This document shows positions 17,656 to 26,871 of a DNA stretch of 64,000 bases, piece after piece (within the stretch, counting starts at the first letter, position 1; each line of letters begins with the position of its first letter). The translations under genes were made by a program, and so were the position numbers. A model generated the notes under the pieces. The model did no database searches. It was given only the letters and a program-made list of their open reading frames with translations, and was not told where the DNA came from. Origin of the DNA: Amycolatopsis regifaucium (lineage in GTDB: Bacteria; Actinomycetota; Actinomycetes; Mycobacteriales; Pseudonocardiaceae); contig NZ_LQCI01000034.1 in NCBI RefSeq assembly GCF_001613935.1, forward strand, positions 473,031 through 537,030, read 5' to 3'.

Positions 17656-18510
17656 TCAGTAGATGTCCGCGATGGCGTCCCGGATCGCGTTCGCCACCCC
17701 GGACTGGCTTGCCGGTTCGTAGTGCCCGACCACGGCGCCGGAGGCCTCGTCGGTCTCGGTCCAGACCAGGTACCGGCCGTCTTCGGTGTCGAGCCAGCTC
17801 AACGGCGTCGACCGGAGCCGTTCGCCGCGGCGGCCGATGCCGCTCACGATGATGTGCCCGCCGCCGAGACGGGTTCCGGACAGCACCTTCTCCAGGACCG
17901 CGACATCGCCTTCTTCGCCACGCGGTCGAGCCGGTGGCTCCGGCCGGGCGCGGACGACGCCGGTGAACTGGAGGTTGCCGAACGCGTCGGTCTCCTCTTC
18001 GTCGAACTCCGCCTCGGCCTGACGGCGCGCGGCCATCGCGGAGACGGCGCGCTCCTCCTTCCGCACGATCGTGCGGCGGCCCGTCGACGCGGGCCGCATC
18101 CGCGGCAGGACGCCGGCGAGCACCTCGACCAGCTCCTCGTCCGCGAAGAGCGCGAACTGGAGGACGTCTTCACCGTGCGCCTGCGTGATGCCGAGGGCCT
18201 GCGCGCCGTCGGTGACGGTGAGGACGGCGATGTCCTGGCCGATGCCGTCGATGCCGTTGATCGAAACGGTGATCCGGTGGTTCGCGAGCAGCGCGAACGC
18301 GGTGCGGATGGCGGGGTTCAGCTCGCCGTTGATCGACAGGCGGCGCTGTTCGAGATCGGTATAGACCTTCCGGATGAGCGCGGTGTAGCGCTCCGGGTCG
18401 ATCGAAGTGTTGCGGACGCGTAAGGGAAACAACCGGACATCGACGCCGAGCGCCTGCCCGACCACGGTCGCCTCCACCGTCCCCAGCGCGAAATCGGCTC
18501 GTTCAGCCAT
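17656..18510 (-). CDS. EspG-like ESX secretion-associated chaperone
   Basis: The 284-residue product fits the EspG family, cytosolic chaperones that bind PE-PPE dimers before export. It is the first gene of a six-gene minus-strand operon: EspG-like, PE-like, PPE-like, WXG, YbaB-like, RHS toxin. Gaps are 29, 11, -4, -4 and 33 bp. A second, more diverged EspG-like protein is at 36018-36770. The secretion ATPase and membrane components are not nearby, so the exporter must be encoded elsewhere. Confidence 0.78.
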   Translation of the reverse strand: MAERADFALGTVEATVVGQALGVDVRLFPLRVRNTSIDPERYTALIRKVYTDLEQRRLSINGELNPAIRTAFALLANHRITVSINGIDGIGQDIAVLTVTDGAQALGITQAHGEDVLQFALFADEELVEVLAGVLPRMRPASTGRRTIVRKEERAVSAMAARRQAEAEFDEEETDAFGNLQFTGVVRARPEPPARPRGEEGDVAVLEKVLSGTRLGGGHIIVSGIGRRGERLRSTPLSWLDTEDGRYLVWTETDEASGAVVGHYEPASQSGVANAIRDAIADIY

Positions 18511-18760
18511 GCTTCTGCGCTACTCCCTCGCGGGGGTGCGACCCCGTCCCGATCGGCTGACCTGCAAAAAGAGCGCCGACTTTGTTAATGGCGAAAACAA
18601 ACTAGCACAGCGCATGACTGTACGGAACCGTACGACCACCGGTGTAGCCGATGGAATGGATCACAGTGCCCGATCGGACGCTTTTCTTGCCCCTAAAGGA
18701 AAATCGGTCACCGGCGGTAGGTGTCCGGCGGGCGCGGCAGGGCGGCGGTGGCCGTTCGGC

Positions 18761-21676
18761 TCACGACCCACTTGCGGCGGGTGCGTAGGTCGACATCCGG
18801 CGGGCGACGTCCGTCCGCGAACGCGCGCCGAGTTTCCGCAGGACCTTCGCGACATGCTGCTCCACGGTGCGCGGGGAAAGGAACAGTCCGTCTGCTATCT
18901 CCCGGTTCGTGCGCCCGTCGGAGAGCATCCTCGCGACCTCGAGTTCCCGGGGCGAAAGCTCCTGGCCGTAGCCGCGCCGCCCGCGTTGCGAAGGCGCCCA
19001 CGCGCCATGCTCCCGCAGCTGATGGCGGCACCGTCCGGCGTCCCGGGTGGCGCCGAGTCGCTCATAGGCCTCCGCGGCCGCGGCGAGGTCCTCGATCGCC
19101 TTGCGGTTGCCCGCGGTCAGACGGCACAGCGCCGCCCGCTCCCGGGCGCCGATGGCCTGGTACGGCATCGGCAGCGCTTCGTAACCCGCCGCCGCCTCGT
19201 CGAAAACCGTTGCCGCGACGGGATGTTTGCCGCGCGCGTCGAGCAGGATCGCCTGGCCGGCGAGCAGCGCGGCCGCGGAGACGGGGGAGTCCTTGCCTTC
19301 GACGCCGCGGGCGAATTCCTCGACCACGGCGTCCGCCTCCGACCAGCGTCCGGCCCGCGTGTAGGCCTCGGCCGCGGCCGGGACCAGACCGGCCGCCCAC
19401 ACCCAGACGCCCTTGCGCCGGGCCGCGGCGACCGTGTTGTCGGCCACCGCGCAGGCACCCTCGACGTCGTCCGTCGCGAGGAGCACCCGGATCAGGACCC
19501 CCGCCGCCGAAAGGACGACGGGGATGGGCCCGTGTTCCGGAGCGTGCACGCTCGCGGCGGCCAGATGTCGTTGCGCGGCGGCGAATTCCCCGCGGACGGC
19601 GGCCAGGCCACCGAGGACGAGCGACGATTCCATGACGATCGGACCGAGGTCCGGATAGGCGTCGCGGATCCGTTCGGTGGCCTCCGCGAGCCCGGCCCAC
19701 TCACCGCGCACCCAGTCCAGTCGGACGCGGGTGCCTTGCGCGAGTCCGGCGGCGTAGAGGGCGCCGGCGTCGGTCGCGCGGCGGATCCCTTCGGTGACCA
19801 GCTTTTCCGCCCTGGTCAGATGTCCGGCCCAGGATTGGGCGTCGGCGAGGTTGCACCACAGCCGCGCGAGCTGGACGCGCTCGGCGACGCTGCCGCCCTG
19901 GTCGGGCAGCTCCTGGAACTCGGCCCACGCCGAGCCGTCGCCGATATGCGCCCTGGTCGAGATCCGGTCGCCGATGAGCGCCAGCCGCAGCTCCGGGTCT
20001 TCGAGCCGGTCGAAGACCTCACGGGCGCGTTCCATCCAGACCTCGTGCCAGGACAACGGGGTCAGCCCGTCGATCGGCTGGGCGAGCAGGTTGATCCCCC
20101 GGGCGGCCAGTTCCGGCTCGTCGACCAGTTCGGTGATGGCCTTCTCCACCTCGACCCGGCCGCGGCCGAGTCGCCCGATGGTGCGAACCAGCAGCATCCC
20201 GAGGCTGAGCCGGATCGTCCCGCGCGCACTCGGGCGAAGGTCGGTGAGGTCGTCGAGGATTCGCTCCAGTGTCTCGATGACGTCCGGGCGGAATCCACGC
20301 AAGGCGACCTGGCTGAGTTTCGTGGCCAGCCGGGCGATGTCGTCCTCGCCGAGCCCCGCCTCCGCCAGTACCGACTGGAGCAGGTCGATCGCGCGGGACG
20401 TGTCACCGTGGGCGATGGCCTCGTCGGCGGCGGCCTCGGCGTAGTGGCGCCACTGTTCGGTCCGTCCGGCCGCGCGGGAGTGGTTCGCCAGCAGCGTCAG
20501 CGGGGGAACCGGCTGATCGGAGAGCACCTGGATGGCGCGTGAGTGCAGCAGGGTGCGCTCTGGCCCGCTGATCGTGTCGTAGACGGCCTTGCGCGCCAAC
20601 GGATGCCGGAAGCCGTAGCGGTCGCCCCCGAGTTCGCCCAGTACCCCGCCGTCCAAAGTGGACAGAAGGGCCGAGCGGAGTTCGTCGCCGGTGAGACAGG
20701 CGAGTTCGCCGATCACCGAGGGTTCGGAGGCGACGGCGAGCACCGCCGCCGCGCGCGCCAGCCGGATGGCGGGGTCCGGCAGCGTTTCGAGCCGTTCGGT
20801 GATGGCCTCACGCAAGGAGATCGGGACTTCGAGGCTCTCCAGCAGCCGGTCAGAGAGCACCTCGCCGATGGGCAGCTGTCCGGCGGCGTCACGCAACGCG
20901 CGCAGCGTCTCTTCGACCACGAACGGGATCCCGGCGGTGCTTTCGTGGAGTTTCGCGGTGAACGACGCGGAAACCCTCGGCAGGTCCAGCAATTCCTCCG
21001 CCAACTTGCCGACCGCATCGACGTCGAGGGGGCCCAGTGTCACGCGGGCGGTCTGGACGTTCGGCGGGGTGCGGAACGGGATGCCCGCGCCTCCGTGTCT
21101 AGACGGTGAGCCGGTCCGGTACGCCGCGACGACGGCCAGTTCGGACGGCATGGCCGCGGCGAGGAACCGCATCAGGTCACGGGTGCCCTCGTCGGCCCAC
21201 TGAAGATCGTCGATCAGGACGAGCGTGGGCCCGCAGGCGATCAGGAGTTCCCGGACGGCGCGGAACTGGCGGTGCCGTTCGGCGCACGGGTCGGCGAGTG
21301 GTTCCGGTTGGGGCGGAAGGCTTTCCGCGAGTTCGGGCAGCAAGGGTCTCAGTACCCCGGCGACCGGGCTGAGCGGGCCCAGCGGCCGGTCACCCGCCGA
21401 CCGCAGTGCTTCCAGCACCGGTCCGAACGGGAACGGCTCGCGCATCGGCTGACCCGCACCGAAGAGCACCCGGCCCGCCGCGAACTCTCGGCGTCCCGCC
21501 AGTTCTTCGAGCAGCCTGCTGCGGCCCATCCCGGGTTCGCCTTCGATCAGCACGGCGGCGGGACGGCGCAGCAGAATCTTCACGATCGCCGAGACCTCGA
21601 CGTCGCGGCCCACCAGTGCCGTCGATCCGGCGCGGACCGAAACCGAGGTCGGGCGAGGGGTGGCAAGCCACATCAT
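18761..21676 (-). CDS. LuxR-family LAL transcriptional regulator with AAA ATPase domain
   Basis: A large LAL-type regulator of about 971 residues. It has an N-terminal NTPase domain with Walker A GEPGMGRSRLL and a DDLQWAD Walker B region, and a long TPR-like helical middle. The C-terminal LuxR HTH reads LSPRELEVARMLSDGRTNREIADGL...TVEQHVAKVLRKLG. The start is the first of two ATG codons preceded by GAGGAG. Further upstream in-frame sequence lacks a ribosome site. LAL proteins are often pathway activators; the target cannot be read here. The neighbouring S1E protease is divergent, which makes it a candidate (weak). Confidence 0.88.
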   Translation of the reverse strand: MMWLATPRPTSVSVRAGSTALVGRDVEVSAIVKILLRRPAAVLIEGEPGMGRSRLLEELAGRREFAAGRVLFGAGQPMREPFPFGPVLEALRSAGDRPLGPLSPVAGVLRPLLPELAESLPPQPEPLADPCAERHRQFRAVRELLIACGPTLVLIDDLQWADEGTRDLMRFLAAAMPSELAVVAAYRTGSPSRHGGAGIPFRTPPNVQTARVTLGPLDVDAVGKLAEELLDLPRVSASFTAKLHESTAGIPFVVEETLRALRDAAGQLPIGEVLSDRLLESLEVPISLREAITERLETLPDPAIRLARAAAVLAVASEPSVIGELACLTGDELRSALLSTLDGGVLGELGGDRYGFRHPLARKAVYDTISGPERTLLHSRAIQVLSDQPVPPLTLLANHSRAAGRTEQWRHYAEAAADEAIAHGDTSRAIDLLQSVLAEAGLGEDDIARLATKLSQVALRGFRPDVIETLERILDDLTDLRPSARGTIRLSLGMLLVRTIGRLGRGRVEVEKAITELVDEPELAARGINLLAQPIDGLTPLSWHEVWMERAREVFDRLEDPELRLALIGDRISTRAHIGDGSAWAEFQELPDQGGSVAERVQLARLWCNLADAQSWAGHLTRAEKLVTEGIRRATDAGALYAAGLAQGTRVRLDWVRGEWAGLAEATERIRDAYPDLGPIVMESSLVLGGLAAVRGEFAAAQRHLAAASVHAPEHGPIPVVLSAAGVLIRVLLATDDVEGACAVADNTVAAARRKGVWVWAAGLVPAAAEAYTRAGRWSEADAVVEEFARGVEGKDSPVSAAALLAGQAILLDARGKHPVAATVFDEAAAGYEALPMPYQAIGARERAALCRLTAGNRKAIEDLAAAAEAYERLGATRDAGRCRHQLREHGAWAPSQRGRRGYGQELSPRELEVARMLSDGRTNREIADGLFLSPRTVEQHVAKVLRKLGARSRTDVARRMSTYAPAASGS

Positions 21677-22145
21677 GCGCTCCTCGGTGGGGAGTTCCCG
21701 GTGAGCCCGACACGATCTTGTGCGTTGTCCTGCGGAGCCTAAGCACTGCCTACCTGGTCGTAAACCACCCAACCCGGACAGCACGGGCACCCGATGAGGC
21801 CGTCCGCGAACGCACCGTCACCGGTTGGCTGACGGATCGTCGGTTGGAAAATCACCGGGCACCCGAAACATCGGCGACAAACCCGATTCGGCGATTCATC
21901 CCACGTTCAGGGGGTGGCGACGACTACACAGGGTATTCGCTCGAAACCCTACTTACGGACGTGTCCGTCCGGGTGTCGGCTTTAGGTGACTGCCCCTGGA
22001 GCAGGGGATTCGGCCGCCGAAGAATGGGTATACCTATCCCCCGCCGACCCGGATTGCGGGCGGTCTCCGGTTCCACGACTCTCACCCGTCGGGGGAGGGC
22101 AATCGCATGGCGAACCGGAGCCGTGCGTGATGACGAGGGAGAAGC
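21677..22145. other. Divergent intergenic region between the LAL regulator and S1E protease
   Basis: 469 bp without a supportable gene. It is AT-richer than its surroundings near 21860-21990 and presumably holds both promoters. GGACGTGTCC in 21956-21970 is a small perfect palindrome (possible operator). The protease start has GAGGGAGAAGC upstream. Confidence 0.4.
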
Positions 22146-23240
22146 ATGAAGATCACGAAGCTCCTCGGTGTGGCCGCCACGGCAGCACTGGCCACCGGCG
22201 CGCTCGTCACGGGCACCCCCGCGGCAGCGTCCTCGGACACCCTGCTGAACGCCGAAATGGTCCCCGCCCTGCAGCGGGACCTCGGCCTGACCGCCGACCA
22301 GGCACTCGCCAGGATCCAGAGCGAGACCGCCGCCGGCGCGCTCGAACAGAAACTCGCTTCGGCACTCGCCGGCAGCTTCGGTGGCGCGAGCTACAACGAG
22401 GCCACCGGCAAACTCCGCGTCGGCGTCACGGACGCGGCGAAGCTGGGCCAGGTGCAGGCCAGCGGCGCGGAGGCGGAACTCGTGCGCTTCTCGGCGGCCC
22501 AGCTGGATTCCACTGTGGACAAACTGAACGCGGGTGAGCGCGCGGCGGACGGCGCGATCACCGGCTGGGGTGTCGACACCAAGACCAACCGTGTGACGTT
22601 GAACGTCCTGCCGGGCAAGGGCGGCACCGTCGACTCGTTCCTGGAGAAGACCGGCGTCGACAAGACCGCCGTCTCGGTGGTCGAGACCGCGGGGGCGCCG
22701 ACCTTGAAGTACGACGTCCGTGGTGGCGACGCCTACTACATCAACAACTCTTCGCGCTGCTCGATCGGCTTCTCGGTCAACGGCGGCTTCCTCACCGCCG
22801 GGCACTGCGGTCCCGGCACGGTGACCGGATCCAACCGGGTCGCGATGGGCTCGTTCGCCCGCGCCAGCTTCCCCGGCAACGACTACGGCCACGTCCGGGT
22901 CAACAGCAACTGGGTGCCGCGCGGCATCATCAACAACGGCACCCGGGTGAGTGGCTCGAGCGAGGCCGCGACCGGCGCCTCGATCTGCAAGTCGGGTTCG
23001 ACCACCGGCTGGACCTGCGGCACGGTCGGCGCCAAGAACCAGACCGTCCGCTACGCCGAGGGCACGGTCTACGGCATGACCGCCACCAACGTGCGCTCCC
23101 AGGCCGGCGACTCCGGCGGCTCGTTCATCGCGGGCAACCAGGCCCAGGGCATGCTGTCCGGCGGTAACAGCTCGGTGACGTACTTCTTCCCGGTCCGGCC
23201 GGCGTTGTCCGCGACCGGGACATCCCTGGTGCTCGGCTGA
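22146..23240 (+). CDS. Secreted S1E (streptogrisin/alpha-lytic-type) serine protease with pro-region
   Basis: A 364-residue preproprotein. It has a Sec signal peptide (about 1-28, ending TPAAAS) and a pro-domain (about 29-180) with the LDSTVDKLNA pattern of alpha-lytic protease propeptides. The catalytic domain begins YDVRGGDAYYINNSSRCSIGF. The triad is His in LTAGHC, Asp in GNDYGHV and Ser in AGDSGGS, with four Cys placed for two disulfides. It is exported, folded by its pro-region and autoprocessed. A strong terminator follows. Confidence 0.95.
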   Translation: MKITKLLGVAATAALATGALVTGTPAAASSDTLLNAEMVPALQRDLGLTADQALARIQSETAAGALEQKLASALAGSFGGASYNEATGKLRVGVTDAAKLGQVQASGAEAELVRFSAAQLDSTVDKLNAGERAADGAITGWGVDTKTNRVTLNVLPGKGGTVDSFLEKTGVDKTAVSVVETAGAPTLKYDVRGGDAYYINNSSRCSIGFSVNGGFLTAGHCGPGTVTGSNRVAMGSFARASFPGNDYGHVRVNSNWVPRGIINNGTRVSGSSEAATGASICKSGSTTGWTCGTVGAKNQTVRYAEGTVYGMTATNVRSQAGDSGGSFIAGNQAQGMLSGGNSSVTYFFPVRPALSATGTSLVLG

Positions 23241-23275
23241 CCCCAGCCCCGGTCGCCGAGAACCACCGAAGAGGA

Positions 23276-23326
23276 CGAAGGGCGGGCCGAGTGCCTCCAG
23301 CGCACTCGGTCCGCCCTTCGCCTTTT
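23276..23326 (+). terminator. Rho-independent terminator after the S1E protease
   Basis: The 19-bp arms (one G-U position) at 23276-23294 and 23302-23320 are followed by CCTTTTCC. It lies between convergent genes. Confidence 0.85.
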
Positions 23327-23343
23327 CCGTACCGCGGGCTGCG

Positions 23344-23748
23344 CTAGACGTTGCTGATTTCTTCGATCAGCGCGTCGATGTCGAAGTACTCGCTCTCGGA
23401 GCCGAGTGGGACCAGCTCGCATGTGGAATCGAGGAAGGACTCGACGTCTTCGCGTTCGAGCTCGAACGACGCATAGCCATCGGGTGACTCGATTTCCAGC
23501 GTCAGCATCGCCTCGTCCTCGGAGAGGTCGGGGCGGACGCGGACGTCACCCAACCCGGCGGGGTCGGTGAGACCGGTGGCGAGCAGCTCACGCGCGAAGG
23601 TCCACTCGACCCACCGGCCGCGCTCGGTCCGGAACGACACGGTGACGGCGTAGGGCTCGTCGACGTGGAAGGACAGGCGGGAGAGAACGGGCGTGCTGCT
23701 GTTGTTCAGCAGTACGAACTGGCTCTGGTGAACGGCGTCGGTGTGCAC
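23344..23748 (-). CDS. SsgA-like (SALP) sporulation/cell-division protein
   Basis: The 134-residue product fits the SsgA-like family: PVLSRLSFHVDEPYAVTVSF, then WVEWTFARELL and GDVRVRPD. SALPs steer septum position and peptidoglycan remodelling in morphologically complex actinomycetes; SsgB recruits FtsZ. The GTG at 23748 is chosen because TAGGAG lies 6-7 nt upstream. The C-terminus is unusually acidic (EYFDIDALIEEI). Which SALP subfamily it belongs to cannot be decided by eye. Confidence 0.88.
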   Translation of the reverse strand: MHTDAVHQSQFVLLNNSSTPVLSRLSFHVDEPYAVTVSFRTERGRWVEWTFARELLATGLTDPAGLGDVRVRPDLSEDEAMLTLEIESPDGYASFELEREDVESFLDSTCELVPLGSESEYFDIDALIEEISNV

Positions 23749-23904
23749 GGCCACTCCTAAGTGCTCGTGGTTCGCGCGGCGCGAACTTTTCGTCTCGGCA
23801 AGGAGATGCCCGGGCACACGGCGAATGACGCGACTATCGGTACGTTCACGCTATCGGCTGCACATGTCCATAGTGGTGTAACGCCGGGCACAGACCCCTT
23901 GCGG

Positions 23905-25098
23905 TCAGGCCGATACCCGTTGTGGCGGTTTGCCCGGCAGCGTTTTCTTCAGCCCGAGGAGCGCGGGAACGGCGAGTAGCGAGGTCGCGGTGAGACACGT
24001 CCACAGTAGTGGGCCGCTCACGGAGAGCAGGCCGCCGAGGATGGCCGGGGCCAGCGCCATCGGCAGTCCCCACGACAGCTGGAACAGCGCACTGGCACGG
24101 CCCTCGGCCCCGCGTGGCGCGGCTCCGGCGGCGGCCGCCGTGGACAGCGGCGCGAACATCGCCTCGGCGATCGAGAAGGTCGAGCTCGTGAACAGGATGA
24201 GGCAGATCGCAACTTGCAGCGGGACCGAGGTGACCGGAATGAGCAGCGCGAACGAGGCGGCGAAGACCACGGCTGCGGTGATGAGCCCGGTGGTCCTGGA
24301 GTATCCGTCGAGTACGCGGATCACGAGGTGCTGGCCGAAGACCACGGTGACCGTTCCGATCGTGATCGCGATTCCGGCGATCCACTGTGGACCGTGCAGG
24401 AAGTCGCGGACCAGGATCGGCAAGACGGCGAACTTGCTCGCACTCGCCAGGGTGAAGCACATGTGGGTCAGGCAGAACCCGACGTAGGGCCGGTCGGCGA
24501 AGACGGCCTTCCAGCCTGGCGGGCTGTCCTTTTCGGACACCCGGGCCGCGGCGGGCAGGAACCGGATGAGCACCGCGGCCACCGCGAAGGTGGCGGCGTT
24601 GGCGTAAGCGATGAGATGGAACGCCGCCGGGCTCGTGATCTCCGGCAGCACCGCGCTCGCCGCCGCGCCGACGCCCGCGCCGGCGAACCGGCCGACCGTC
24701 TGGGTGCCGAGGACGCGCTCGGCGTCGCGGCCGGAGGTGAGCGCGGCGACCATCGGGGCGTTGCAGGTCCAGAACAACCGGTCGCCGACGCCCGCCACGA
24801 GGGTGACGGCGACGACCTGCCAGGCCGAGGTCAGCAGCGGATAACAGCCGAAGGCGGCCAGCCGCAGCAGGTTGCCCGCGATCAGGAGGGCGCGCGGACC
24901 GAAGCGGTCCATCGCGGCTCCCGCCAGCGGCCCGGTCGCCAGGGCGAGCAGACCCCCCGTGCTGAGCGCCGTACCGGCTTCGATCAGGCCGAAACCCTGG
25001 CCGTGGACGAGGAAGAGCAGTCCGAACGGGAGCCAGATCCCGCTGCCGAGCGCGTCGATGAAGGTGGCGGTGAGAAAGAGGCGGAGCTGGGTCTGCAT
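23905..25098 (-). CDS. MFS transporter
   Basis: 397 residues with about 12 hydrophobic segments. The first is followed by the loop GAAMDRFGPRALLIAG, the second half begins after the GWKAVFADRPYVGF linker. It belongs to the YfcJ/EmrD-like drug-efflux branches of the major facilitator superfamily. The ATG start has AAGGA upstream. It lies 60 bp downstream of an Lrp/AsnC gene on the same strand, so it may be under that regulator's control. Confidence 0.85.
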   Translation of the reverse strand: MQTQLRLFLTATFIDALGSGIWLPFGLLFLVHGQGFGLIEAGTALSTGGLLALATGPLAGAAMDRFGPRALLIAGNLLRLAAFGCYPLLTSAWQVVAVTLVAGVGDRLFWTCNAPMVAALTSGRDAERVLGTQTVGRFAGAGVGAAASAVLPEITSPAAFHLIAYANAATFAVAAVLIRFLPAAARVSEKDSPPGWKAVFADRPYVGFCLTHMCFTLASASKFAVLPILVRDFLHGPQWIAGIAITIGTVTVVFGQHLVIRVLDGYSRTTGLITAAVVFAASFALLIPVTSVPLQVAICLILFTSSTFSIAEAMFAPLSTAAAAGAAPRGAEGRASALFQLSWGLPMALAPAILGGLLSVSGPLLWTCLTATSLLAVPALLGLKKTLPGKPPQRVSA

Positions 25099-25158
25099 GG
25101 CTGCTGTGGTCCTTCCCCCAGAAGGCAGCAGGCCAGAATAGCGAAGATCAGCTCCCGG

Positions 25159-25632
25159 TCAAGGCTCCAGCGGCAGCGTCAGCCCCGTCTTGACCCGGTC
25201 CATCGCCACCGACGTCGTGAAGTGCCGCACGTTCGGGTTGTCGAAGAACATCCGCCGCGTGAACGCCTCGAAGCCCGCCATGTCCCGGCAGGTCACCACG
25301 AGCACGAAGTCCGCGTTGCCGGTCACGTAGTAACACTGCTGGACGTTGTCGTCCGCGAGCACCTGCCGCCGGAAGCCGTCGAGCACCGCGAGGCTCTCCC
25401 GCTCCATCTCGACCATCACCACGAACGTCATCGTCAGCCCGAGCGCCTGCGGCGACAGCACCGCCACCTCGCGCTCGATCACCCCGGCCTCGCGCAACCG
25501 CTTGATCCGCCGCTGCACGGCCGCGGCGGACAGGCCGACCTTCGCCCCGATGGACTCGGCGATCGTGCGGGCGTCGGCCTGCAGGCAGGAGAGGATGGCC
25601 ACGTCTAGGCGGTCGAGGTCGGGTGTGTGCAC
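25159..25632 (-). CDS. Lrp/AsnC family transcriptional regulator
   Basis: The 157-residue protein has an N-terminal HTH (LDVAILSCLQADARTIAESIGAKVGLSAAAVQRRIKRL) and a C-terminal RAM effector domain with VVTCRDMAGFEAFTRRMF. Such proteins sense amino acids and often control a neighbouring transporter. The MFS gene is the next gene on the strand. The GTG start has no clear ribosome site, which suggests a leaderless mRNA. Confidence 0.92.
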   Translation of the reverse strand: MHTPDLDRLDVAILSCLQADARTIAESIGAKVGLSAAAVQRRIKRLREAGVIEREVAVLSPQALGLTMTFVVMVEMERESLAVLDGFRRQVLADDNVQQCYYVTGNADFVLVVTCRDMAGFEAFTRRMFFDNPNVRHFTTSVAMDRVKTGLTLPLEP

Positions 25633-25814
25633 CTGATCAGGCTAACCGGCCGACTCTCCGGCCCGCCCGCTCTCCGGCCACGCGCCGCGCGGTGTGCCCC
25701 GTCACCCCGTCCGCCCAGGTCAGTCGCGGTTGTCGCTGGTCCGCCCGTGGTGCGCCGGGAAAAGTGAAGATTCTTTGAAATGTGACCCGGAACACAACTG
25801 ACGGGTCTACTGAA

Positions 25815-25828
25815 TGGTAGCGCTTACA
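25815..25828. promoter_or_regulatory. LacI/GalR-type operator-like palindrome before fabH
   Basis: TGGTAGCGCTTACA has the CG-centred partial symmetry of LacI-family operators. It lies 45 bp before the chosen fabH start. No LacI gene is in the window. Confidence 0.35.
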
Positions 25829-25872
25829 AGTGAATGGCAGACCCCTCTTTTTCCGCGCGAAAGGATTTCTTG

Positions 25873-26871
25873 GTGCCCTCATCTCAGGCGGCCGTTATCG
25901 CGGGTCTCGGCTCTTGGCTGCCGCCGCGCGTGGTGGGCAACGAGGAGATCGCCCGGCGGCTGGACACCTCCGATGAGTGGATCCGCTCGCGTACCGGCAT
26001 CGCCGAACGCCGGGTCGTCGATCCCGGAACGTCCACTGTGGACCTCGCGGCCGAGGCGGGGCGCCGGGCGCTGGCCTCGGCGGGGGAGGACGGCGCGGAC
26101 GCCGTCGTGCTGGCGACGTCGACGGCCGACCAGCTGTGCCCGGCCAGCGCGCCGCAGGTGGCGACCAAGATCGGGCTCAACGGCGTCGCCGCGTTCGACG
26201 TCAACGCCGTGTGCAGCGGGTTCATCTACGGGCTCGCCACCGGCGCCGGGCTGATCGCCGCCGGGATCGCGCGCCGCGTGCTGGTGATCGGCGCGGACGT
26301 CTTCACCTCGCTCGTCGACCCCGACGACCGCGGCACGGTGCCGATCTTCGGCGACGGCGCGGGCGCGGTCCTGCTGCGCGCGGGTGCGGCCGACGAACTC
26401 GGCGCGCTCGGCGCGTTCGACCTGCACAGCGAAGGCGAACTCGCGGAGCTGCTCTGGGTCGAGGCCGGTGGCGCGAAGAACCGCCGCTCGGACGACCCGC
26501 GTGACCACTATCTGGTGATGCAGGGACAGACCGTCTTCCGGCACGCCTGCGCCCGGATGGCCGAATCGGCCCGCACGGTGCTGGGCTCCGCGGGCTGGGG
26601 AGTCGGCGACGTCGACCGGTTCATCGGGCACCAGGCGAACATCCGCATCCTGCAGACCTGCGCGAAGCAGCTAGGGCTCGCCGAGGACGTGATGTACTCG
26701 AACATCGAGAAGGTGGGCAATACGAGCGCGGCGTCGATCCCGATCGCGCTGGCCGACGCGGCCAAGGACGGGACGCTGCAGCCGGGTCACCGCGTCGTGA
26801 TGGGTGCCTTCGGGGCCGGGCTGACCTGGGGCTCGACGCTGCTGCGCTGGCCGGACGTCATTCCGGGCTGA
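25873..26871 (+). CDS. fabH: Beta-ketoacyl-ACP synthase III
   Basis: About 332 residues when started at the GTG at 25873, which has AAAGGA upstream. An ATG 13 codons earlier (25834) is less supported. The triad Cys114 (NAVCSGF), His253 (IGHQANIRI) and Asn283 (GNTSAASIP) matches FabH, which condenses acyl-CoA with malonyl-ACP to start fatty acid synthesis. It stands alone, not beside fabD/acpP, so it may be a paralogue for branched primers or a pathway-linked KASIII. The 3' end overlaps the convergent cyclase gene by 14 bp. Confidence 0.9.
   Translation: MPSSQAAVIAGLGSWLPPRVVGNEEIARRLDTSDEWIRSRTGIAERRVVDPGTSTVDLAAEAGRRALASAGEDGADAVVLATSTADQLCPASAPQVATKIGLNGVAAFDVNAVCSGFIYGLATGAGLIAAGIARRVLVIGADVFTSLVDPDDRGTVPIFGDGAGAVLLRAGAADELGALGAFDLHSEGELAELLWVEAGGAKNRRSDDPRDHYLVMQGQTVFRHACARMAESARTVLGSAGWGVGDVDRFIGHQANIRILQTCAKQLGLAEDVMYSNIEKVGNTSAASIPIALADAAKDGTLQPGHRVVMGAFGAGLTWGSTLLRWPDVIPG

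Noticed and set aside
18407..20542. Long + strand frame opposite the LAL regulator
   Set aside because: Composition is that of an antisense shadow. The minus strand has complete LuxR and ATPase motifs.
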